From an uncultured Candidatus Saccharibacteria bacterium (GTDB lineage Bacteria; Patescibacteria; Saccharimonadia; Saccharimonadales; UBA4665): a stretch of DNA of 64,000 bases. Location of the stretch: positions 62,001 to 126,000 of the forward strand of contig CAMLRZ010000001.1 in the NCBI GenBank assembly GCA_946482575.1, in the 5' to 3' direction. The notes below the pieces were generated by a model. It did not search any database, was not told the origin of the DNA, and worked only from the letters and a program-made list of their open reading frames with translations. Positions 57,501-64,000 of the stretch are shown one piece after another; the first letter of the stretch is position 1, and every line of letters starts with the position of its first letter. The position numbers were made by a program, and so were the translations under genes.

Positions 57501-57508
57501 TGTATAAT
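57480..57508 (+). promoter_or_regulatory. Promoter of rplA
   Basis: TTGGCA (57480-57485), 17-nt spacer, TATAAT (57503-57508). The leader (about 57515-57576) contains GACG/CGTC flanked by GTG/CAC, a possible L1 target; that is inference. Confidence 0.7.
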
Positions 57509-57576
57509 AACACTGGTAAATATAAGTTTGTGGGAGACGCCTAAGGTCGTCGCACGCACCACGAAAGGAATCACTT

Positions 57577-58461
57577 ATGGCAGAAGACGCCAAAAAGACT
57601 GAAGAAGTCAAAGAAGCTGAGTTGGTTGTAGAAGCAGCTCCAGAAAAAGAAGCTACTGCTAAAGCTGGTAAGCGCAGCGCCAAGGCTATCAAAGAAGCCG
57701 AGGAAAAGCAGGCCAAAGAAGAGCGCAAAGAACAAGCTGCCGAAGAAGCTGAAAAGCCAAAACAGCACGCTAACCCAACTCGTTCTCGCCTGGAACGCCA
57801 GGGCAAGAAGTTCCGCGAAAGCGCCAAGCAAGTTGAGGCCGACAAGATGTACAAGCTTGCTGAGGCTTTGGAACTGGCTACCAAGACCAACCCAACTAAG
57901 TTCGACGCAACCGTAGAACTGCACATCAACCTGAACGTAGACCCACGTCACGCTGACCAAAACATCCGCGACAACCTGGTTCTGCCTGCCGGTACCGGTA
58001 AAAATGTTCGTGTAGCAGTTTTTGCTGACGAAAAAGTTGCCGACGCCGACCTTTCGGGCATCGAAGAAATCACCAAGCAACTCGACAAGGGTCAGATGAA
58101 CTTTGATATCCTGATTGCAACTCCTGCAAACATGGCTAAATTGGGTAAATACGCTCGTGCACTTGGTCCTCGCGGCCTGATGCCAAACCCAAAGAGCGGC
58201 ACCGTAACTACCGACGTCGCCAAGGCTGTTGCCGAAGCAAAAGCTGGTCGCGTTGAGTACCGCGTAGACAGCACCGGTATCGTACACATGGGCATTGGTA
58301 AAGTTTCATTTGGCGCCGACAAGTTGGCCGAAAACGCTCGTGCCGTACTCGCCAGCATCAAGGGCAACAAACCTGCCTCTGTAAAAGGTGTGTACGTAAA
58401 GGCTATCCACCTTGCAACTACTATGGGTCCATCTATCACTGTAGATGTAACTGAAGCCTAG
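57577..58461 (+). CDS. rplA: 50S ribosomal protein L1 with charged N-terminal extension
   Basis: A 294-residue L1, about 65 residues longer than usual. The extra N-terminus is a Lys/Glu/Ala-rich stretch ([20 protein letters not shown] and onward) likely to be a charged helix. The core begins near [24 protein letters not shown] sequence; [31 protein letters not shown] is the conserved rRNA-binding loop. rplJ, rplL and rpoBC do not follow. Terminator at 58482. Confidence 0.95.
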   Translation: MAEDAKKTEEVKEAELVVEAAPEKEATAKAGKRSAKAIKEAEEKQAKEERKEQAAEEAEKPKQHANPTRSRLERQGKKFRESAKQVEADKMYKLAEALELATKTNPTKFDATVELHINLNVDPRHADQNIRDNLVLPAGTGKNVRVAVFADEKVADADLSGIEEITKQLDKGQMNFDILIATPANMAKLGKYARALGPRGLMPNPKSGTVTTDVAKAVAEAKAGRVEYRVDSTGIVHMGIGKVSFGADKLAENARAVLASIKGNKPASVKGVYVKAIHLATTMGPSITVDVTEA

Positions 58462-58481
58462 TCCACCAAGGCACCCGCATA

Positions 58482-58507
58482 AAACCGTCGCACCTGCGGC
58501 GGTTTTT
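58482..58507 (+). terminator. Terminator of rplA
   Basis: AAACCGTCGC (58482-58491), ACCT loop, GCGGCGGTTT (58496-58505; one G-T), T-run. Its T-run overlaps the extended -10 TGCTATACT of the next gene. Confidence 0.9.
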
Positions 58508-58521
58508 GCTATACTGGCTGC

Positions 58522-59412
58522 ATGTCACACTACGAATCAACCCCACTTGCAGCAAATCAGTTATGGATACCGGGCGAAAACTACGCTCTGGACGACGAGT
58601 ACCCCACGCCAACACAAGACGAACTACGCGACCTGTGGCAAGCGTACTCCGAACCCCAGGCGGTCGTAGCGCCCATACCAGGCGTATTCGGCGCAATGCG
58701 TATGCCCGATGCGCCACCGACCGCCTATGTCTCGCTGGACATTTGCGAGGTTGTTCGCCACACCAACGTCGGTATTCAGGCCGTTGAGCGCAGCGGCCAG
58801 CACATGCTCGACAATCCGCAAAAGAGTATTCACGTCTACGGCGAAGGTTGCACCTACCAAGAAAATTATGCCGACATCCAAACACTTGCTCAGGTGTTAA
58901 TTGAGGGTGACTTTATTGAGCCGATTGACGGCATTGATCAAATGCGCCATATGCTGCAGCGCTGGCGCAGAGCAGGGGCTTACATTATGGCCAACACCTC
59001 CACGCTGCCCGGCTGCGAACCTGGAACCATCCGCTTCTTTGATAGATTCTTGGCTGGCGGCTTTGACGCTATTTTGCTTCCACGCAATCATGATAGCCAC
59101 GCAAGCATGCCCAACAAAGGTGACGTGGCGGCCATCACTACACTCGCCACCGAACAAGCCGCCTTTGGCGACAAAACCCCCAGCGAGCGCTTGGAGCGTC
59201 CACTGACCGCAATTCACATTGATGACAAACCGTGCCACAATGTTGCGTTCCGCGAAAAAATGACCGCCATCGGTGCAATGGCATGCACGTTGCAGCCTAT
59301 GTATCCCTCACATCACGAGGCAGACCAGCAGAGTATCCGAACTGCCACGCCTCTTCAGGCATTCCAGGTAGCCGATGCTATTTTGCGTGTCGAGACTCAA
59401 ACTAAACCGTAG
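58522..59412 (+). CDS. Hypothetical protein (296 aa)
   Basis: Not recognised with confidence. Soluble. AYVSLDICEVV near residue 73, AYIMANTST near 153 and TAIHIDDKPCHNVAF near 235 are spaced somewhat like HAD-hydrolase motifs I to III (Asp; Ser/Thr; Asp-Asp), but motif I lacks the second Asp. TGCTATACT ends 6 nt before the ATG at 58522 (58507-58515), so the mRNA is leaderless. Confidence 0.6.
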   Translation: MSHYESTPLAANQLWIPGENYALDDEYPTPTQDELRDLWQAYSEPQAVVAPIPGVFGAMRMPDAPPTAYVSLDICEVVRHTNVGIQAVERSGQHMLDNPQKSIHVYGEGCTYQENYADIQTLAQVLIEGDFIEPIDGIDQMRHMLQRWRRAGAYIMANTSTLPGCEPGTIRFFDRFLAGGFDAILLPRNHDSHASMPNKGDVAAITTLATEQAAFGDKTPSERLERPLTAIHIDDKPCHNVAFREKMTAIGAMACTLQPMYPSHHEADQQSIRTATPLQAFQVADAILRVETQTKP

Positions 59413-59562
59413 TCACCCCGCAACAGCTAGAGCTCTTGCGAGCCCTGTCGCACTGATCAAAAACATCCGGCATGTACGTATGAATGGTTGTAATTTTAGC
59501 TTGCGCGCTTGCAACACTGTTTTGACAAGCCGTACAATATATACAACTTGAGAGGGAGAGGG

Positions 59563-60276
59563 ATGAGCGTCTACAGTAATTCGCAGATTATTTCGGCTAT
59601 TGAAAAAGGGCATATCGTTTGTGTTCCGTTCAACCCAAAGCATGTTAGTCATGCAAGTTTGGACGTAACACTTGGGCATTACTACTATCGTACCGAGCGT
59701 GCTGGGGACCACACCTTGTACAATCCATTTTATGAGGCTGACGTAAATCGCTACTTTGGCGACGTCAAAGAGGCCGTACCACACAAAGAGTGGTGCGACG
59801 CTAATGGCATGCAACCAGTAAGCGGCATTCCGTTTGACCACCCGGTAATCCCCATTCGCCCGGGCGAGCGCATTCTGGCGCACACGCACGAATTTTTTGG
59901 CATTACGCCACCCGGTGCCTACGAGCTTAAATCTCGTTCTAGCTGGGGTCGTAACGGTATTGCAGTGTGTTTTGACGCCGGATGGGTTGACCCCGGTTAC
60001 ATCAACCGCCTCACGCTGGAAATCTTTAACCTCAACCAGCATGAAACCGTCCTGCTGCCCGTTGGCGAGCGCATCGCGCAAGCAGTATTTCACGAAACTG
60101 GCCCCGTTGACGGCAACTACGGCCAAGGTCGCGACGACGGCTTTAGTGGCAAGTACCAGCGCGGCACCGACCTGCCAACGTTAATTGAAACCTGGGAACC
60201 AAGCCAGATGCTTCCACGTGCATACAAAGATCAACGTCATATGCCGGAGCCAATCCCCGGTTTAAAAGCCAAGTAG
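59563..60276 (+). CDS. dcd: dCTP deaminase (dUTP/dUMP-forming)
   Basis: A 237-residue trimeric dUTPase-fold enzyme: SHASLDVTLGHYYY near residue 28, KSRSSWGRNGIAV (RSSWGR catalytic motif) and GWVDPGYINRLTLEIFNL with the conserved Glu, then the C-terminal loop YQRGTDLP. Longer than the usual 175-190 residues because of an insert around residues 45-85. Deaminates dCTP towards dUMP. GGGAGAGGG SD; promoter TTGCAA-18-TACAAT (59509-59538). Followed after 11 nt by the Tmk-ThyX gene, which uses its product. Confidence 0.92.
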   Translation: MSVYSNSQIISAIEKGHIVCVPFNPKHVSHASLDVTLGHYYYRTERAGDHTLYNPFYEADVNRYFGDVKEAVPHKEWCDANGMQPVSGIPFDHPVIPIRPGERILAHTHEFFGITPPGAYELKSRSSWGRNGIAVCFDAGWVDPGYINRLTLEIFNLNQHETVLLPVGERIAQAVFHETGPVDGNYGQGRDDGFSGKYQRGTDLPTLIETWEPSQMLPRAYKDQRHMPEPIPGLKAK

Positions 60277-60287
60277 AGGAGCATATC

Positions 60288-62687
60288 ATGCAAAATACGG
60301 CAGGCACATTCATTGTTATCGAAGGAACCGACGGCTCAGGCAAAGGCACGCAATTTGCTTTGCTGCGCGATCGTCTCACAGAGGCCGGCTACGACGTTGC
60401 TGCTTTTGACTTTCCGCAATACAACCAGCCTTCCAGCTATTTTGTGCGCGAATATCTAAACGGCAAATACGGCACCGCTGACGAAGTTGGCCCCTACACC
60501 GGTTCATTATTTTATGCTTTGGATCGTTTTGAGGCTGCTGGCAAAATCCGCCAAGCGTTGGCCGAAGGCAAGGTGGTGCTGGCCAATCGTTTTGTTGGTT
60601 CCAACATGGCGCACCAAGGCACCAAATTCCAAAACGCCGAAGAGCGCCGCGGCTACTTTATCTGGCTGGACAACTTAGAGTTCGAGATGCTTCGCATTCC
60701 GCGCCCCAACGCTAGCTTTGTGCTGCGTGTGGAAGCCGAAATTGCCCAAGGCTTAGTTGACCAAAAAGCCAAGCGTGATTACACCGACAAAAAACGTGAC
60801 ATTCATGAGGCCGATCTGAGCCATCTGCAACGCGCCGTCAACGTCTACGATGAGATGTGTGAGCTCTTCCCGCGTGACTTTGTGCGACTGGATTGCGTGC
60901 GCAGCGGCAAACTCATGGAAGTAGAAGCCGTGCAAGATCTGCTGTGGCAAAAAATTAGCCCCATGTTGCCGCCACCGCCGCAGCTGGAAATGAGCACGCC
61001 GAACGTGCAGGCCGCCCACACCAAGCCAGCTATTGACGCCACCATTGTGAGCGAGGCGCAAGAAACGTACGTACAGAAAACCACCGACGGCCATTACCGC
61101 ATTACCGATGCCGGCCGCGCCTTTTTGGAAGAAGCCGTCAGCAATCTGGACGGCAACGTCTACGCCTTTAATGACAAGCTGAGCCCGATCACCATTGCTG
61201 CTGCCATGGCACGCCTGAGCCGCCGCGGAAGCGACATGCGCGTAACCATTTTGGACGAGTTCGCAGGCAAGCTGGGCAAGGACCACAAGCTTCTGCAACG
61301 CGTTATCACCGCTTACGGCGACGACTCGGTCCAGCAACTGGCCGGCATTCACGTGGTGGTAGAAAGCGCCAGCAACTGGCTGAGCAAGGCACTAGAATGG
61401 GGTCGTTTGGCTGCATACCTGGAGCAATCTACTCGCTATATCTTCTTTGATCAAAAAGACGAACACGGCAAATACCGCTACTACACGCCAAACTTGCCCG
61501 AAGACGTAACTGCCAACTACAACCAAATCATGGACCAGATTTTTGAAAAGTACTCAAAGATGGCTCGTGAACTAACCAAATATATTCAGCAAAACAGTAA
61601 AACGCCAAAAGCCGAACAAGATGGTCCGTGGCGTGCCGCCACTCGCGCGCAAGCCTGCGACGCTATTCGTCCTGTACTGCCAGTAGCCACCACAGCAACC
61701 GTAGGTATTTACGCCTCGGGGCAGGCGCTCGAAAGTCTTATTATGCACTTGCTGAGTGACGAAATGCCCGAAGCCCGCGAAACTGGCCAAAAGATTTTGA
61801 CCGAAGTACGTAAAGTAATCCCAACGTTCTTTGAGCGTGCCGACAAGCCGGATCGCGGGGGCGCAACCATTGCGTATCGTGCCAACACGCGCCGTGAGGT
61901 AGCCAAGCTAGCGCACGAACTCCTGCCTGAGCAACATTCAGCCCAGACTGATCCTGTTCAACTGGTTGACGTTTGGCCTCGCAATGAGCTCGACCTTGTA
62001 CCCGACATGCTGTACGAATTTAGCTCACTGCCGCTCCGCGAAATCCAAAAAGCAGTCAAAGCCTGGCCATATGGCAAAAAAGCCGATGTGCTGGAGGCCT
62101 ACATGGGCGAACGCCTGAACCGCCGTCACCGTCCTGGGCGCGCGCTCGAAAAAGCCCACTACAGTTGGGACCTGGTGTGTGACTACGGCATTTTCCGTGA
62201 CCTACAGCGCCACCGATTGGTTGACGACCTAGAGTGGCAGCAGCTCACGCCTCGCTACGGCTATGAAGTGCCCGAATTAGTAGAGCAGGCAGGCCTAAGC
62301 GACGACTTTGAAGATTGTTTTGACCTGAGCCTTAAGCTCTACAGCATGTTGCAGCAAGCCGGCTATGCACTGGAAGCACAGTACGCAACATTGCTGGGCC
62401 ACCGCATGCGCTGGAAGGTTACCTACAATGCTCGCGAGGCATTCCATCTGCACGAATTGCGCACCAGCCCACAAGGCCACCCGGGATACCGCAAGTTAGT
62501 ACAGCAAATGCACGCCAAAGTAGCGGAGGTGCACCCAATGCTGGCCGACGCTATGAAGTTCGTCAATCAGGGCGAAGATCCTGAGCTTAGCCGCCTGGCC
62601 GCCGAACGCTACACGCAATACAAATTGCAAAAGCTGGATGCTATCGAAGAGGCCCAGCCTGAGCCTACGGCAGTTCTTGACAAATAA
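60288..62687 (+). CDS. Fusion of thymidylate kinase and two ThyX-like domains
   Basis: A 799-residue protein. Residues 1-225: thymidylate kinase with P-loop EGTDGSGKGTQ, YALDRFEA and NRFVGSNMAHQG. A Pro-rich linker follows (about 225-245). Residues 270-520 and 545-790 are two ThyX-like repeats. The ThyX signature RHR-x7-S-x-RY is split: repeat 1 keeps R373-x7-S381-T-RY but has EWGR instead of RHR, repeat 2 keeps RHR (641-643) but has Gln at the Ser position. Likely makes dTMP from dUMP and phosphorylates it to dTDP. GAGGAG SD; operon with dcd. Confidence 0.85.
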   Translation: MQNTAGTFIVIEGTDGSGKGTQFALLRDRLTEAGYDVAAFDFPQYNQPSSYFVREYLNGKYGTADEVGPYTGSLFYALDRFEAAGKIRQALAEGKVVLANRFVGSNMAHQGTKFQNAEERRGYFIWLDNLEFEMLRIPRPNASFVLRVEAEIAQGLVDQKAKRDYTDKKRDIHEADLSHLQRAVNVYDEMCELFPRDFVRLDCVRSGKLMEVEAVQDLLWQKISPMLPPPPQLEMSTPNVQAAHTKPAIDATIVSEAQETYVQKTTDGHYRITDAGRAFLEEAVSNLDGNVYAFNDKLSPITIAAAMARLSRRGSDMRVTILDEFAGKLGKDHKLLQRVITAYGDDSVQQLAGIHVVVESASNWLSKALEWGRLAAYLEQSTRYIFFDQKDEHGKYRYYTPNLPEDVTANYNQIMDQIFEKYSKMARELTKYIQQNSKTPKAEQDGPWRAATRAQACDAIRPVLPVATTATVGIYASGQALESLIMHLLSDEMPEARETGQKILTEVRKVIPTFFERADKPDRGGATIAYRANTRREVAKLAHELLPEQHSAQTDPVQLVDVWPRNELDLVPDMLYEFSSLPLREIQKAVKAWPYGKKADVLEAYMGERLNRRHRPGRALEKAHYSWDLVCDYGIFRDLQRHRLVDDLEWQQLTPRYGYEVPELVEQAGLSDDFEDCFDLSLKLYSMLQQAGYALEAQYATLLGHRMRWKVTYNAREAFHLHELRTSPQGHPGYRKLVQQMHAKVAEVHPMLADAMKFVNQGEDPELSRLAAERYTQYKLQKLDAIEEAQPEPTAVLDK

Positions 62688-62705
62688 AATAAATGGTTTT
62701 ACAAT
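62677..62705 (+). promoter_or_regulatory. Promoter of the leader-peptide/M20 peptidase operon
   Basis: TTGACA (62677-62682), 17-nt spacer, TACAAT (62700-62705). Overlaps the stop codon of the Tmk-ThyX gene. Transcription should begin at or next to the leader ATG (62713). Confidence 0.85.
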
Positions 62706-62712
62706 CAAAAAG

Positions 62713-62772
62713 ATGAAGAAACAAGCTATGATTCTTGGTCTCGTGATCCTCGGCTCGAAGGAGCGCGGTTAA
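62713..62772 (+). CDS. Leader peptide (19 aa) rich in Ile/Leu/Val
   Basis: ATG 7 nt after the -10 box, so leaderless. Codons 6-14 read Met-Ile-Leu-Gly-Leu-Val-Ile-Leu-Gly, i.e. six branched-chain codons in seven non-Gly positions. The last codons contain GGAGCGCGGT (62760-62769), which can pair with ACCGAGCTCC (62803-62812), the 5' arm of the following terminator, with one mismatch. A ribosome stalled on Ile, Leu or Val codons would leave it free to do so. This is the design of ilv/leu attenuators; here it precedes a peptidase operon. Confidence 0.7.
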   Translation: MKKQAMILGLVILGSKERG

Positions 62773-62802
62773 GGCTTGCCCTAAAGAATCAAAGCAACAC
62801 CT

Positions 62803-62832
62803 ACCGAGCTCCAACACGGAGCTCGGTTTTTT
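62803..62832 (+). terminator. Attenuator terminator before a small gene and M20 peptidase
   Basis: ACCGAGCTCC (62803-62812), AACAC loop, GGAGCTCGGT (62818-62827), T-run to 62832. Perfect 10-bp stem, immediately followed by the SD (TTCGGAGGA) of the next gene. Confidence 0.9.
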
Positions 62833-62846
62833 GTTCGGAGGACGAT

Positions 62847-63155
62847 ATGACAAATGTAATACACACTTTTATGGAACGCCGTCAGGCCGCTGTAGCTCAA
62901 GCAGCTGCTGCAGCATGGGAAGAAATCTGCGGTGACTATGACCCATTTCAAAAGGGCGATGGCAATTATGACGCAGCTATGCGCCGTGAAGCTTCGGCCG
63001 CGACAGCCGGAGGCTTGGCTGTTGCCGACATAACCCATCTGGATCCAGCCTACGACTTACCGCACATCCCTCATCAGGAGTACTGGGACGTTAACGACCA
63101 GCCAGAGAGCGCAGCGGTTATTTTTCCAAAAGGCGTGTGGGGCGTTGAGGTATAG
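62847..63155 (+). CDS. Hypothetical protein (102 aa) behind a branched-chain attenuator
   Basis: Not recognised. A helical Ala/Arg-rich N-terminal half (RRQAAVAQAAAAAWEEIC) and an acidic C-terminal half with several Asp-Pro and aromatic residues (HLDPAYDLPHIPHQEYWDV). No membrane segment. Strong CGGAGGA SD 6 nt before the ATG. It is 2 nt upstream of the M20 peptidase gene and shares its attenuator. Confidence 0.65.
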   Translation: MTNVIHTFMERRQAAVAQAAAAAWEEICGDYDPFQKGDGNYDAAMRREASAATAGGLAVADITHLDPAYDLPHIPHQEYWDVNDQPESAAVIFPKGVWGVEV

Positions 63156-63157
63156 TC

Positions 63158-64000
63158 ATGGAAACGTATTTACAGAACCTCGTTGCAATGCCCACTGTTT
63201 CGGGTGATCACGATGCCAACAACAAAGCCCTTGATTACATAGAGTCATTTTGTGTGGCGCATGGCCTGCACGTTCAGCGGTTCAGCTTTAATGGCTTCGG
63301 GGCGTTAGTGGCGACCACAGTCAAAGGCAGTCAAACACCCAAAGTTATGCTAACCGGACATCTAGACGTCGTTCCAGCGTCGCCCGAGCAATTTACCCTG
63401 CGTGAAGACGCAGGCAAGTGGTACGGCCGCGGTGTATACGACATGAAGTTTGCCATTGCCGCTTACATGACCGTAATCGACCACTTGGCCGCCAGCAAAA
63501 CACTGCAAAACTACGACCTAGGTCTGATGTTAACCACCGACGAAGAGTTGAGTGGCCTGGACGGCACAGCTCGATTAGTAGAAATGGGCTACAAACCTGA
63601 TGTATGCGTTTTACCCGACGGCGGGGAAGGCTGGAACCTGGAGACCCTAGCCAAAGGCCCATCACATGGCTACATTAGTGTGAAGGGTAGGTCAGCCCAC
63701 GCCTCACGACCCTGGGAGGGCAAGAACGCCATCTTTACCTTAATGGATGTCCTGCAAGAAGTTCGCCAGTTATTTGCCGATCAGACCTTCAATACCAACA
63801 CATTAACCGTGGGAACCATCGAAGGCGGAGAAGCAATTAACCAAGTGCCGGACTTTGCACGAGCCAGCATTGACATTCGCTACATGCGCGCCGATGATCA
63901 TGCCCGGATTGCCGCTCAAATTCACGACATATGCGCTCGACACGGCGCCGAATATGCCGAGCTTTTCTTTGATCCACCGTGCGTGAATGACCTGGCACAT
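63158..64000 (+). CDS. M20-family metallopeptidase (partial, runs off the window)
   Basis: 281 residues are visible, C-terminus missing. LTGHLDVVPAS (His and Asp ligands), WYGRGVYDMKFAIAAY (bridging Asp) and TTDEELSGLDGTARL (Glu pair) are intact, and a dimerisation domain starts near GRSAHASRPWEGKNA. The VTA of ArgE/DapE-like deacylases and of dipeptidases all share this; specificity unknown. The ATG follows the previous stop by 2 nt, so it is translationally coupled and under the Ile/Leu/Val attenuator. Confidence 0.88.
   Translation, partial: METYLQNLVAMPTVSGDHDANNKALDYIESFCVAHGLHVQRFSFNGFGALVATTVKGSQTPKVMLTGHLDVVPASPEQFTLREDAGKWYGRGVYDMKFAIAAYMTVIDHLAASKTLQNYDLGLMLTTDEELSGLDGTARLVEMGYKPDVCVLPDGGEGWNLETLAKGPSHGYISVKGRSAHASRPWEGKNAIFTLMDVLQEVRQLFADQTFNTNTLTVGTIEGGEAINQVPDFARASIDIRYMRADDHARIAAQIHDICARHGAEYAELFFDPPCVNDLAH

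Noticed and set aside
59413..59508. Gap before dcd checked for a small gene or RNA
   Set aside because: Only the promoter at 59509-59538 was found; no stable hairpin with T-run and no ORF with SD.

Overview
The window reads as a piece of a Candidatus Patescibacteria (CPR) chromosome, most probably a Saccharibacterium (TM7). The evidence is a nearly complete S10-spc-alpha ribosomal cluster with no gene for L30, a hallmark of CPR genomes. Map and adk are absent between secY and infA. UGA is used as a stop, so this is not the UGA=Gly code of Gracilibacteria or Absconditabacteria. There is a Gram-positive-type LPKTG surface protein, and glucoamylase, GH57 and glucose-6-phosphate dehydrogenase genes fit TM7-type sugar metabolism. 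No 16S gene is present, so the assignment is an inference.

Layout. 1-3.7 kb: small accessory genes, with rpsJ (S10) standing alone between its own promoter and terminator. 3.7-18.5 kb: rplC to rpsI, the ribosomal protein, secY, infA and rpoA block, mostly with 1-nt TAATG start/stop overlaps. 18.5-25 kb: an attenuator-controlled trpS-rluD-holB operon, a TPR protein, tRNA-Thr(UGU), tRNA-Tyr(GUA), a methyltransferase, tRNA-Thr(GGU) and rpmG. 25-29.3 kb: a minus-strand alpha-glucan operon (glycosyltransferase, GH57, GH15). 29.4-41.8 kb: accessory and envelope genes (LPKTG protein, MarR regulator, zwf, phosphodiester-glycosidase-like protein, AMIN-like and CHAP proteins, Nudix, cupin, HD, peptide deformylase, YqeY). 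41.8-46.1 kb: a histidine phosphatase, a peptide-hydroxylase-like HExxH protein with a small convergent gene, and an M20 peptidase behind a T-box-like leader. 46.1-53.7 kb: accessory genes including a GC-rich lipoprotein that looks foreign, a zeta-type kinase with a tiny basic partner, tRNA-Trp with a duplicated 3' end, a YgjP metallopeptidase and an orphan histidine kinase. 53.7-64 kb: a GT2 glycosyltransferase, secE-nusG, rplK, rplA, dCTP deaminase, a Tmk-ThyX-ThyX fusion, and a second M20 peptidase behind a leader-peptide attenuator.

Three themes tie the window together. First, many promoters place a -10 hexamer exactly 6 nt before the start codon, so first genes of transcripts appear leaderless, while downstream genes carry Shine-Dalgarno (SD) sequences. 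Second, transcription attenuation recurs. There is a Trp-codon leader peptide before trpS, an Ile/Leu/Val-rich leader peptide before an M20 peptidase, a T-box-like element before another M20 peptidase, and bare intrinsic terminators in the leaders of secE-nusG and of a small unknown gene. This suits an amino-acid auxotroph that must sense amino-acid supply and salvage peptides. Third, several unknown small proteins sit directly behind these attenuators.

The most novel-looking items are the leader-peptide attenuators, the T-box-like peptidase leader, the peptide-hydroxylase locus, and the Tmk-ThyX-ThyX fusion whose ThyX signature residues are split between the two repeats. All functional statements come from reading the sequence; no search was run.
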